From Competibacteraceae bacterium UBA2792 (GTDB taxonomy: Bacteria; Pseudomonadota; Gammaproteobacteria; Competibacterales; Competibacteraceae), in NCBI GenBank assembly GCA_002352125.1, contig DEHU01000074.1, positions 3,229 through 36,947 of the forward strand: a stretch of 33,719 bases of DNA, in the 5' to 3' direction. The translations under genes and the position numbers were made by a program. Each line of letters opens with the position of its first letter. Position 1 is the stretch's first letter. Positions 1 through 8,171 of this stretch are shown piece after piece. The notes beneath the pieces are model-generated. The model had not been told where the DNA came from. It ran no database searches and worked only from the letters and a program-made list of their open reading frames with translations.

Positions 1-132
1 GCCAAGCCGCCAGCGCAGGGTGCCGGCGGTGCGATACCGCCACCGCCGGTCGGGACACCGCCGGTGTCACAACCCGATGCGTTGCCGCCTGCGATGGTGG
101 TTCCCCCGCCGCCGCAGCAAGACGATGGATGA
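1..132 (+). CDS. C-terminal end of a Pro-rich protein upstream of gspD (partial)
   Basis: Frame 1 is open from the window edge for 43 codons and stops at TGA 130-132. The visible tail is rich in Pro, Ala and Gly, with runs such as PPPPVGTPP and VVPPPPQQDDG. It ends eight bases before the chosen gspD start, so the two genes are probably co-transcribed. In Xanthomonas-type (xps) T2SS operons a GspN/GspC-like inner-membrane component directly precedes the lipoprotein secretin, and Pro-rich tails occur in such linker proteins. That identity is inferred from position; no catalytic or family motif lies in the visible part. Confidence 0.6.
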   Translation, partial: AKPPAQGAGGAIPPPPVGTPPVSQPDALPPAMVVPPPPQQDDG

Positions 133-139
133 TGAATGC

Positions 140-2458
140 ATGAGAAAAACTTTGTTTCCCAAGACGTCCGGTACATTATTGTTATTGATGTTGAGCGCTT
201 GTGCGACGACGCCATCCGATGAAGGCGATCGGGAAAACGTGGAAACGCCGGGTAATCCACCCGTCGGCGGGTTACCGCGCTTGGGTGCGAAACCACTATC
301 ACCTAGCGTGCCGGCCGGTTCCGATTTGGGCGCGGCTGCCGCCGCAATGCCCAAAGCCCCGATGATCCTGCCGGGTACGGGCAATTTCATCGACAACAAG
401 CACGCTGCTGCCAAACCGGCTCCCGTCGCCCGGAGCGCACCGGGCGAGGTGACCCTCAACTTCGAGGGCGCCGACGTCCGCGACGTGGCCAAGGTGATTT
501 TCGAAACCCTCAAGGAAAACTATACGGTCGACCCGCAGGTGCAGGGCGAGGTAACGGTGCAAACCAGCCGGCCGCTGGCGCGGGATCAACTGTTGCCGAC
601 GCTGGAGACGATACTGCGGATGAGCAACGCGGTGCTCGTCCACGAGGGTGGTTTGTATCGAATTATTCCGGCGGCCGGCGCCGTGCAGAAGGGCAATTTG
701 ATCCCGCGTCTGGCGGATGGCAAAGTGGGGTACGGTGTACGGATCGTACCGCTGCGTTACGTCAGCGCCGCCGAAATGCAAACCATCATCGTTCCGTTTC
801 TGCCCGAGGGGGGGGTTCTGCGAGCGGATACCTCTCGCAATCTGTTGATTCTGGCCGGTACGCCGCAAGAACTAGCCAGCGTCCAAAGCACCATCGAGAC
901 CTTCGACGTGAACTGGCTTAAAGGCATGTCCATCGGCATGTTCCGGTTGCGCAACGTGGACAGTCAGGCGATGGCCACCAATCTGAACCAGTTGCTGGGA
1001 GAAGGTTCCGGGACGCCGATTGCGGGGTTGCTCCGGTTTGTGCCGCTGAGCAAACTGAACGCCGTGCTGGTGGTGACGCCGCAGGCGGAATACCTCAAAG
1101 AAGTAGCCGTCTGGATCGAGCGACTGGATGGCGTCGGGGGTGAACGTTTGTACGTCTACCAAGTGCAGAATAGCCGGGCCGATTACGTCGCCGAGCTGCT
1201 CAACGGGTTGTTTAACCTGGGTGGCGGGAGCGGTGGCGGACGGGGTGGCGAACTGGCTCCCGGCTTGAAGTCGGGGCAATTGTCGTCTGGTGGACTGGGG
1301 ACGAGCGGCGGATTGGGGACGAGCAGCAGCTTGTCGGGCGGTTCCAGTTCCGGGCTAGGCAGTGGGTCGTCGTCGCTGTCGGGGAGCACGACAACGGCTG
1401 CTGGTTCGTCCGCGTCGGGCAAATCTTCTACGGGCAGCTTTACATCGGCCGGCGGCACCCGTTCGGGTGGGCGAGGAGGTGGAACGTCGAGCGGTGGCGG
1501 CAGCGCTCTAGGCTCCGGCGGACCGAGCGCGGGCATGGAGGAAGTGCGCATCGTGGCCGACACCGAAAACAACTCCTTGCTGATTTGGGCCACCAACCAG
1601 AATTACGAGCGGATTATCGGCACGCTGCAACAAATGGATGTCGCGCCCCGTCAAGTGTTGATCGAGGCCACCATCGCCGAGGTGACTCTGACCGGTAAGC
1701 TGGAGTATGGACTACAGTGGTTTTTTAACAACGATGTCGGCAGCGATATCGGTAATAAGGGCACCGGCTCGCTGGGAATCGAAGCGAACAACCTTACGAT
1801 AAACAAGGTGCTCGACGGGCAAGCCGCGAATGCCTTTTCCTACGCGATAACGGATCGTGGGGGGCTGGTACGCGCTTTGCTGAATACCTTGGCCAGCGAC
1901 TCTAAAGTTAAGGTATTGTCCTCGCCGCAAGTCATGGTGGTGGACAACCAGCAGGCGGTGATTCGCGTTGGCACCCAGCAACCGATCTCGGGCCAACAGA
2001 CTATCGTGAGCGACAATGTGGTCAACTCTTACGCTTATAAGGATACCGGCGTGTTGTTGGAGGTGTTGCCGCGAGTCAATTCCGGCGGCATGGTGAACAT
2101 GGAAGTCAAACAGGAGGTGATCGATGTGGGAACAGTCGATTCGGCTACCGGCCAACGCTCGTTTTTGCAGCGCAGCGTGACCAGCAAAGTGGCCGTTAAA
2201 AACGGTCAGACATTGGTGCTGGGTGGCTTGATTCGAGATAATCGCACCGATTCGCAAGGTGGGGTTCCAGTGCTGTATAAAATTCCGGTGCTGGGTGCTT
2301 TGTTCGGCAATACGTCCGAAAACATGGATCGCACCGAGCTGATCGTGCTGATCACGCCGCGAGTGGTGCAAAACACTCAAGAAGCGGATCAGGTGACCGA
2401 AGAGATCAAGCGCAAGATGCGGGAGGTTGCGCCCTTGGTCGAACGACCCGCCGGTTAA
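140..2458 (+). CDS. gspD: Type II secretion system secretin GspD, lipoprotein type
   Basis: Outer-membrane secretin forming the T2SS exit channel for folded proteins. With ATG 140 as start it has 772 residues and opens with a lipoprotein signal whose lipobox LSAC places the lipidated Cys at 21. An in-frame ATG at 125 would add five residues; no strong ribosome site decides between them. N0 domain is at about 102-177 (VTLNFEGADVRDVAKVIF), N1 at about 201-257, N2 at about 265-331, and N3 starts near 342. N3 is split by a Gly/Ser/Thr-rich insert of about 100 residues (361-464). The secretin core (about 500-751) holds VLSSPQVMVVDNQQAVIRVG and the VPVLYKIPVLGALFG signature. No other T2SS gene follows, which fits an xps-type order with gspD last. 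A type IV pilus PilQ is unlikely because there is no AMIN domain. Confidence 0.93.
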   Translation: MRKTLFPKTSGTLLLLMLSACATTPSDEGDRENVETPGNPPVGGLPRLGAKPLSPSVPAGSDLGAAAAAMPKAPMILPGTGNFIDNKHAAAKPAPVARSAPGEVTLNFEGADVRDVAKVIFETLKENYTVDPQVQGEVTVQTSRPLARDQLLPTLETILRMSNAVLVHEGGLYRIIPAAGAVQKGNLIPRLADGKVGYGVRIVPLRYVSAAEMQTIIVPFLPEGGVLRADTSRNLLILAGTPQELASVQSTIETFDVNWLKGMSIGMFRLRNVDSQAMATNLNQLLGEGSGTPIAGLLRFVPLSKLNAVLVVTPQAEYLKEVAVWIERLDGVGGERLYVYQVQNSRADYVAELLNGLFNLGGGSGGGRGGELAPGLKSGQLSSGGLGTSGGLGTSSSLSGGSSSGLGSGSSSLSGSTTTAAGSSASGKSSTGSFTSAGGTRSGGRGGGTSSGGGSALGSGGPSAGMEEVRIVADTENNSLLIWATNQNYERIIGTLQQMDVAPRQVLIEATIAEVTLTGKLEYGLQWFFNNDVGSDIGNKGTGSLGIEANNLTINKVLDGQAANAFSYAITDRGGLVRALLNTLASDSKVKVLSSPQVMVVDNQQAVIRVGTQQPISGQQTIVSDNVVNSYAYKDTGVLLEVLPRVNSGGMVNMEVKQEVIDVGTVDSATGQRSFLQRSVTSKVAVKNGQTLVLGGLIRDNRTDSQGGVPVLYKIPVLGALFGNTSENMDRTELIVLITPRVVQNTQEADQVTEEIKRKMREVAPLVERPAG

Positions 2459-2485
2459 AGCGCGTTAGAGGCAATCGAGACCACC

Positions 2486-4675
2486 ATGCAACCGGATGCA
2501 CGAGCTGCGCTGCGCCGCGCGTGGCTGAAGCAGGAAAAGGCGCGCTGCGAGCAGCTCGGCCAGACCCGACCCGACGATGCGAGCATTTGGCGTAAATTGG
2601 GAAACACCTGCTGGGAGTTGGGCGAAGCCGAACAATCGTTGATCGCCCTTGATCGGGCATTGGTGTTGCAGCCTGAAGATCCTTCGCTACTGCTCGATTA
2701 CGCCACGATCTGTTTGGCGTCGGATCGATTCGAGCCGGCGCTGTCGGCGGTAGAACGGGCCTTGGCGATCCAGCCCGACGATTGCGATGGCCTGCTGCTC
2801 CGGGCGGATGCGTTACGGTTGTTGGGGCGTCTAGCCGGAGCGTTGGCCGCTTACGAACGAGCGCTCGATTTATCGGGTTTGTCGGCGTCGCAACGCCTGC
2901 ACGCTTTGAGCCATCAGGCGGTGCTGCTAGTGCGGCAGCAGGCATATGAGCCGGCGTTAGTGGCGGTCGACCAAGCGTTGCGGCTGGCGCCCGATGATTC
3001 GCAGCTAACGTTGCTTCGATCTTCGATTTTCATCAAGTTGCGGCGTTGGGAAGAAGCCTTGCCGGGTTTGGAGCAAGTGGCCACGATTCCCGAATTGAAC
3101 TTGGGAGCATTGGCGAACAAAGCTTGGGCGTTGGCGGCGCTGGAGCGTTTCGAGGAGGCCGAGTCGATTCTGAATGAGCTGCATGTCCGCCACGACTGGC
3201 AGCGGCTTGGCCTAGCTTTTGGCGAAGATCTGTCCCACTGGATGCCGTTCGATGACTTCCTGCCGAAGCGCTATACGGCGCGTGGCCTGTATTTATATAG
3301 TTTTTTCAATGCGCTAGCGGAGTGCGATTGGCGCGATTACGAGGCTACTCTGGCGCGGCTCGATGGGCTGATCGGCGAAATTTGGCGGTATGGCCGGGTG
3401 GTGGGTACAGAGCAACATCGCTTGTTGCACTTGCCGCTAGCGCCGGAATTTTTATTGAAGACCGCCAAGGCCCGTGCCGAGATCATGGAAAAATTCGCGA
3501 CGCCGTTACGCCGGCAATTGACTCTCGTTCATGCCGAGCCAGCGGCGGATGGACGGTTGCGGATCGGTTATGTATCGGGCGATTTCCGCGATCACGCCAC
3601 TGCCCATTTGGCGCGCAAATTGTTTCGCGCCCATGATCGCCATCGATTCGAGATCATCGGTTATACGTTGCGGCCTGGTGACGAGAGCGTTTATTGGCGC
3701 GATATTAGCCGCACCTGCGACCGGATGGTGGATCTGAGCCAGTCGTCGAATTGCGAGGCCGCCCGACGCATCGCGGCCGACGGCGTGCATATTCTGGTGG
3801 ACCTGCACGGTTATACCAAGTACGGCCGGCAGGAAATCTTTGCGCTGCGGCCCGCGCCGGTGCAAGTGAGTTTTCTGGGATATCCCGGTACGCTTGGCGG
3901 CGATTACATTTCTCATGTTATTGCCGACGAGGTGGTGCTACCAGAGGATCTGCAAACCTGTTTCAGCGAGCAGCCGGTCTATTTGCCGGATTGTTACCAG
4001 ATCAACGACGATGAACAACCGATAGCCAACACGGGTACGACTCGCGCCGATCAAGGCTTGCCGGACGAGGCTTTCGTTTATGCTTCGTTCAATACCGGTT
4101 ACAAGATCGAGCCGTCAACGTTTGCCAGTTGGATGAAAATCCTCGAACAAACCCCGGGGAGCGTGCTCTGGTTGTTGGCGGATGGTCAGCGGATGATCTA
4201 CTATTTACGTCGAGCGGCTAGCGAGCGGGGCATCGACCCGGAGCGTTTGTTTTTCGCGACGCGATTACCGAAGCCAGAACATCTGGAACGGCAGCGGCTG
4301 GCGGATCTGTATCTGGATACGTTCGTCGTCAATGCTCATACCACTGCAAGCGATGCACTCTGGGTAGGGTTGCCGGTGCTAACTCTTTGCGGGCGTACTT
4401 TTCAAGCCAGAGTTTGCGCTAGCGTGCTGCATGCGATAGGCTTGCCGGAGCTGGTGACTTATACGATGGCGGATTATGAGGCGTTGGCGGTGGCATTAGC
4501 CAAGGATCGGCCGAGGCTGGCCGAATTGCGCGAGCGCCTGCACACCAACCGCTTGGTGTGCACGCTATTCGATACCGAGCGTTACGTGCGGCACTTGGAA
4601 CATGCTTACGAAATGCTGTGGCGAGAACGCCGAACGCGCCAGCCAGCGCGTCCACTTTGGGTCGTCGGTTCGTGA
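2486..4675 (+). CDS. TPR-repeat O-GlcNAc transferase-like (SPINDLY/GT41) glycosyltransferase
   Basis: Protein of 729 residues. TPR-like helical repeats fill about residues 30-230 (for example ALDRALVLQPEDPSLLLDYA and AVERALAIQPDDCDGLLLRA). The C-terminal half is a GT41 GT-B catalytic region: RIGYVSGDFRDH at 359-370, the DLHGYTKYGR and PVQVSFLGYPGTLG stretches, FNTGYKIEP, and the nucleotide-sugar segment NAHTTASDALWVGLPV from 616. Family members transfer GlcNAc or another sugar from a nucleotide donor to Ser/Thr or Asn of proteins in the cytoplasm. The start ATG has a GAGG element upstream (TTAGAGGCAATCG) and lies 27 bases after gspD, so the two are probably one transcript. Acceptor protein and donor sugar cannot be read from sequence. 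Confidence 0.88.
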   Translation: MQPDARAALRRAWLKQEKARCEQLGQTRPDDASIWRKLGNTCWELGEAEQSLIALDRALVLQPEDPSLLLDYATICLASDRFEPALSAVERALAIQPDDCDGLLLRADALRLLGRLAGALAAYERALDLSGLSASQRLHALSHQAVLLVRQQAYEPALVAVDQALRLAPDDSQLTLLRSSIFIKLRRWEEALPGLEQVATIPELNLGALANKAWALAALERFEEAESILNELHVRHDWQRLGLAFGEDLSHWMPFDDFLPKRYTARGLYLYSFFNALAECDWRDYEATLARLDGLIGEIWRYGRVVGTEQHRLLHLPLAPEFLLKTAKARAEIMEKFATPLRRQLTLVHAEPAADGRLRIGYVSGDFRDHATAHLARKLFRAHDRHRFEIIGYTLRPGDESVYWRDISRTCDRMVDLSQSSNCEAARRIAADGVHILVDLHGYTKYGRQEIFALRPAPVQVSFLGYPGTLGGDYISHVIADEVVLPEDLQTCFSEQPVYLPDCYQINDDEQPIANTGTTRADQGLPDEAFVYASFNTGYKIEPSTFASWMKILEQTPGSVLWLLADGQRMIYYLRRAASERGIDPERLFFATRLPKPEHLERQRLADLYLDTFVVNAHTTASDALWVGLPVLTLCGRTFQARVCASVLHAIGLPELVTYTMADYEALAVALAKDRPRLAELRERLHTNRLVCTLFDTERYVRHLEHAYEMLWRERRTRQPARPLWVVGS

Positions 4676-4679
4676 CGGG

Positions 4680-4710
4680 CAATAATCGCTAGCCCCAATT
4701 GGGATTATTG
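4680..4710. promoter_or_regulatory. Inverted repeat after the GT41 gene, terminator-like without adjacent T-run
   Basis: CAATAATC (4680-4687) and GATTATTG (4703-4710) are perfect complements around a 15-base loop that itself contains CCAATTGG. It sits right after the GT41 stop codon. A T-run occurs only at about 4726-4733, too far for a textbook intrinsic terminator, so the role (weak terminator, mRNA 3' end or operator) is open. Confidence 0.45.
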
Positions 4711-4789
4711 GAACGGATAAATGTTGTTTTTTTGCAACTACACTGGTTATGATGAACTGGAATCGATGGTTTCTAAGGTGTCTAAGCCC

Positions 4790-4819
4790 TTGAGCAAGGA
4801 AAAGCGCTTCAGTATACTT
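4790..4819 (+). promoter_or_regulatory. Candidate sigma70 promoter, upstream of two before the secreted-protein gene
   Basis: TTGAGC (4790-4795), an 18-base spacer and TATACT (4814-4819) in an AT-rich intergenic region. It points toward the gene at 4964. Confidence 0.5.
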
Positions 4820-4852
4820 GGGTTGAAGTGTGATTTTTGTGGTTTCGTGTAT

Positions 4853-4880
4853 TGACAGCAACAAACTGTTGTGTAAAATC
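4853..4880 (+). promoter_or_regulatory. Strong candidate sigma70 promoter of the secreted-protein gene
   Basis: A consensus -35 TTGACA (4853-4858), a 16-base spacer and -10 TAAAAT (4875-4880). Transcription would start near 4887, giving a leader of about 75 bases before ATG 4964. It is the best promoter match in the window, and the gene it drives has its own terminator, suggesting a strongly expressed single gene. Confidence 0.75.
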
Positions 4881-4889
4881 CACAACAGG
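4867..4889. promoter_or_regulatory. Perfect 8-bp dyad straddling the -10 box, putative operator
   Basis: CTGTTGTG (4867-4874) and CACAACAG (4882-4889) are exact complements separated by seven bases that contain the -10 element. A dimeric repressor bound here would block RNA polymerase. No regulator family can be named from this motif alone. Confidence 0.55.
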
Positions 4890-4963
4890 CAATTCCTCTA
4901 CCTTTCTGGCAGTGGGAATGTTGTTTTTAACCCCCTCAGTCGGAGCTTAATGGGAGCTAAATC

Positions 4964-6232
4964 ATGAGATTCAAGATGAACAAGCTGACGGCCGCCGTGG
5001 CGGTGACTCTGGGCGCTTCGGCGGTTGTGGTCAGTACCGCACAAGCCGATGAGATCCTGTTCCCCTATGTCGTGGGCAGCAGCACGGTTACCACGCTGGT
5101 ATCCGTTATCAACAATGCCGACCTCCTCACTTCGTCCACTACCGTACCTAAGTTGCACTATCGGTATTGGTACAAGTCCGGCAGTGGAGCGACCGATAAC
5201 TCCGGGTCCTGCGTCGAAGTCGACAGGAGCCTGCCTTCGAGCCCCAACGATATCGTGACGTTCGACACCACTGGGCAGTTCGGGGGCAACAACCTCGGTA
5301 TCGTGTTTGAAAAAGCCGCAGATGCCACAGCCGTCGATCCGAGCTTGGGCTACGGCAAATCTTCGTTCGCCTTGCTGAAAGGGGTCTCTCAGCCGGTGCG
5401 CGCTTTCTTGTTGGTCGACAACAACGACTTCGTTGCCGCTTCCTCCGACGAGAATTTGGCGGGTGAGGCGATCGTTCTGGAATTCCAGAACGGCGCGGCG
5501 TGGGGCTACCATGCCTACAATTCGGCGGGCCGTTACAACGGCACCAGCAGGTTCAATTTCTTTGACTTTTCCGACTATGTCGAGACGACGGGCGAGGTTC
5601 TCGCAGGCGAAATTGGGGAAGGTGTCGTGCCGGTCGCTTTGGCGCCTTTCACCGCGACGGGTGGCGAGTTCCTCACCAAGTTTTTCGTGACGCCGATCGC
5701 TCCGTCGCGCTTCGATGCTACGGATAACGCGTGGATCGCGCCGGGCCAAACCGGTACTGCGCTCGGCACTCTTCCCAGTCAAAATCGCGGCGACTTGAAT
5801 GCTCGGATTCGGCTGGTGATCGAGGATTTGGATCTGGGTACCGCAGCGATCTATGATCGTGACGAGCAGCCCATTTCCGGTCAAGTTCCGCAGAACGTGG
5901 TTTGCGTGGGCGCGGTCAACGCGGTCGATATGTTGACGCAAGGTGCGCTGCTGCAAGTTCCCGATGGCGGTTGGTCTAACGTGTATGTGTCGGCCGGAAC
6001 TACCGCTAACATGGTTAGCACCAGCGAAGCGGTCGTGATCAAGCTGGAGTACAACGAAGAGGCGCCGCTCAAGCTCGACACCGACAAGGATAGCCCGACC
6101 GTCAAAGGCATTACCAATAATGCCTTCTGGCTGCGCAAGGGTATCAAGGAGTCTATTCCGCGGACCAACCCGATCCAACTCAGCCAGATTGGTAACGATA
6201 TTAACGTTACCTCATCCGTCGCTGCTCCCTGA
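4964..6232 (+). CDS. Secreted protein of unknown function with its own promoter and terminator
   Basis: I do not recognise a named family. The 422-residue product starts with a Sec signal peptide: basic N-terminus, hydrophobic core, and an AQA site that would cut after residue 28. The mature part opens DEILFPYVVGSSTVTTLVSVIN and is rich in Thr, Ser, Gly, Asn and aromatic residues in short alternating stretches, suggesting a beta-rich periplasmic or cell-surface protein. The mature chain has few cysteines; two visible ones (in SGSCVEVD and NVVCVGAV) could form a disulfide. No catalytic motif or anchoring C-terminus is evident. ATG 4964 follows a GGGAGC ribosome site; ATG 4976 is an alternative. 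Strong promoters upstream and an intrinsic terminator downstream make it a monocistronic and probably abundant protein, perhaps a surface-layer or matrix component (inference). Confidence 0.85.
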   Translation: MRFKMNKLTAAVAVTLGASAVVVSTAQADEILFPYVVGSSTVTTLVSVINNADLLTSSTTVPKLHYRYWYKSGSGATDNSGSCVEVDRSLPSSPNDIVTFDTTGQFGGNNLGIVFEKAADATAVDPSLGYGKSSFALLKGVSQPVRAFLLVDNNDFVAASSDENLAGEAIVLEFQNGAAWGYHAYNSAGRYNGTSRFNFFDFSDYVETTGEVLAGEIGEGVVPVALAPFTATGGEFLTKFFVTPIAPSRFDATDNAWIAPGQTGTALGTLPSQNRGDLNARIRLVIEDLDLGTAAIYDRDEQPISGQVPQNVVCVGAVNAVDMLTQGALLQVPDGGWSNVYVSAGTTANMVSTSEAVVIKLEYNEEAPLKLDTDKDSPTVKGITNNAFWLRKGIKESIPRTNPIQLSQIGNDINVTSSVAAP

Positions 6233-6265
6233 GTTGTTTTTGCAGAACGGTTGAATTAGTTGTTC

Positions 6266-6306
6266 AAGAGGGGGCTCTCGTGGCCCCCTTTGTTTTTTTT
6301 ATTTTT
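6266..6306 (+). terminator. Rho-independent terminator after the secreted-protein gene
   Basis: GGGGGC (6270-6275) pairs with GCCCCC (6283-6288), extended by weaker outer A-T and G-T pairs, around a seven-base loop. A run of T residues (6292-6300, continuing to 6306) follows directly. It is the clearest intrinsic terminator in the window. Confidence 0.9.
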
Positions 6307-6342
6307 AATACCAGTCGTTAGTCTCACGTTACGGGTTTAGCT

Positions 6343-8118
6343 TTGATGAAATGGCTTATCTTGCTGTTCGCGTTCATCGGGTCGTCGATGGGTATCGCCC
6401 GCGCCGAGATGAGCGTAAGTCCCAAGGCGCTTAACCGGCAAGCTGTCAACCAAGGTGCCGAGCAAGACTATGCCCTCGATCTCAAAGGGGGAGAATGGCT
6501 GGCTTATTACGGCAACGACAACTTTCTTTACGTGCGGCGTCCGGATGGAGCCGAGGTCAAGTTGGGTGCCCAAGATCGCCAGATTTATCAATCAGGTTTG
6601 GCGTTGGATGTCGGGCAAGACAGCTCGGCAATCATGTGGCGCGATAAGTTCCCGCAAAAGGCGTTGTATTTGTTGCCCGAGCTGAAGGCGGATGGCCCGG
6701 TACCATCACCGATGGTAGTCGGTGGCGCGGAATCCGAACCACTGACCCGGCTGAAGGTTGCGCGCCGAAACGACGCAATTTATCTATTGTGGTTAGGGGA
6801 GAAGCCTGATCCCGAAACCAAGCAAAAGTATTATTTGTATTTTCGTTACTCCGAGGATGGCGGCAAAACGTTTTCGGCGGTGGAGCGGGTGTTGCCTGGC
6901 TTCTACCCTATGTGGATTGTAGATAAAGATTCGATTCCAGTATTCAGTTGGGTCGTATCGCGAGAGCGGCGAGCGATGACTATGCGCCGCTTTGATCGCG
7001 CCACTAAAACGTTTGGGCCCGCTGTCGAAGTTGCCGAGACGCCCGAGCAAATTACTCCGATCTACCGGGCTTTCGAATCCGCTGGCCGCTGGTTCGTGCT
7101 TTGGCTGGCCCAGTACGGCGATGGCAAAGATTTTCTGTTAGAGGGCGCTTATTCGGAAGACAAGGGACAAACTTGGAAGCGTTTTGCTTTCGATAAAGTT
7201 AAAGGCTTGGATTTGTCTCGCTTGGCTGTTGCAGCGGACGGCGAAGGCCATATTGGTTTGGCATTCAGCGGCTCGCGGCGTTTGCGCGACGATAATCCAG
7301 ACGCCAAAGACGATTTATATTTCGCCTATTCGACCGATAATGGCACGACTTGGTCCGAACCGCGCCGTTTTAGATCGATGGAATATCAAATCACTCATGC
7401 TAGATTTCCAGTGCTCAGCTTCGGGTCGCAGCCTGGTGCGTTGGTCATGGCGTGGGAAGATTGGCGCGATATCCGTCCCAACATTTATGTCGCTTATTCG
7501 ACCGATTATGGTGCAACCTGGCAGAAAGAAATTCCGCTGGGCCTGCCGGGCCGGGTGAATCTGACGATGGAATACAAGCTCGAACAAGCGTTGGTTAACC
7601 GTGATAAGGATTATCATTTGGTGGTTAAACGCTTCGAAAATGACGCTCTCTCTAAAGCCGATTTGGTGGATTATTCGTTCGCGCTGACCGATTTAAAGCA
7701 ACAATCATCTTTGCTTCCTCGCGGTCTTGAGCTGGAAAAAACCCGCCTTAACGAAGAGCGGTTGCGCCAACGGATAACGCAGTATTGGAATGCGATGCAG
7801 CGCGAGGACTACGCCACCACTTACGCCTTGATGGATGCTTTTTTTCAAAACCAGGTAAATCGTCAGGCTTACCAACAGAAGATGGGGACCATCAAGTATC
7901 GGAGTTTCCGCATTGACGGAATCGAGCGACAGGGCAAAATTGCCAAGGTTAAGATGACCCTCGAAGCTGAAGTGCCGGAATTTAAAACTGCTAGCGGCAA
8001 AAGCTATAGCAAGCCCAAGCAGGAATATACGTTTGTAGATACATGGTTGTTTATTACTGGCAATTGGTATCGCGAATACTACGAAGAAACCTCAAAAATT
8101 CGTTATACCAAATATTGA
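6343..8118 (+). CDS. Secreted Asp-box (sialidase-like beta-propeller) protein with NTF2-like C-terminal domain
   Basis: Protein of 591 residues with a signal peptide (hydrophobic segment 4-19, likely cleavage after ARA at 21). Four Asp-box (BNR) motifs of the type S-x-D-x-G-x-T-W/F are visible: SEDGGKTF near 170, SEDKGQTW near 270, STDNGTTW near 329 and STDYGATW near 385. They mark turns of a beta-propeller as in sialidases and other exported proteins. I do not see a confident set of sialidase catalytic residues (Arg triad, Tyr/Glu pair), so hydrolase activity is not claimed. Residues about 478-590 (RITQYWNAMQREDYATTYAL onward) look like an NTF2/SnoaL-type alpha+beta domain. It lies between a terminator and the polysaccharide export genes, so a role in binding or processing cell-surface glycan is possible (inference). 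Confidence 0.8.
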   Translation: MMKWLILLFAFIGSSMGIARAEMSVSPKALNRQAVNQGAEQDYALDLKGGEWLAYYGNDNFLYVRRPDGAEVKLGAQDRQIYQSGLALDVGQDSSAIMWRDKFPQKALYLLPELKADGPVPSPMVVGGAESEPLTRLKVARRNDAIYLLWLGEKPDPETKQKYYLYFRYSEDGGKTFSAVERVLPGFYPMWIVDKDSIPVFSWVVSRERRAMTMRRFDRATKTFGPAVEVAETPEQITPIYRAFESAGRWFVLWLAQYGDGKDFLLEGAYSEDKGQTWKRFAFDKVKGLDLSRLAVAADGEGHIGLAFSGSRRLRDDNPDAKDDLYFAYSTDNGTTWSEPRRFRSMEYQITHARFPVLSFGSQPGALVMAWEDWRDIRPNIYVAYSTDYGATWQKEIPLGLPGRVNLTMEYKLEQALVNRDKDYHLVVKRFENDALSKADLVDYSFALTDLKQQSSLLPRGLELEKTRLNEERLRQRITQYWNAMQREDYATTYALMDAFFQNQVNRQAYQQKMGTIKYRSFRIDGIERQGKIAKVKMTLEAEVPEFKTASGKSYSKPKQEYTFVDTWLFITGNWYREYYEETSKIRYTKY

Positions 8119-8171
8119 ACTTGAACCAATTTTAGCCAGGGGAGGAAGGGGATCACAGCATCCCAAGCACT

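Noticed and set aside
1183..1596. Pro-rich open frame opposite the Gly/Ser insert of gspD
   Set aside because: Complement of Gly-rich codons reads as Pro-rich; no start signal and no gene context.
4898..6178. 426-codon open frame on the minus strand opposite the secreted-protein gene
   Set aside because: It lies almost entirely antisense to a gene with signal peptide, promoter and terminator. Its translation is rich in Arg and His with no family motif, as expected of a shadow frame.
6343..8118. Calling the Asp-box protein a sialidase
   Set aside because: Asp boxes occur in many non-sialidase propellers and the catalytic residue set was not found by eye.
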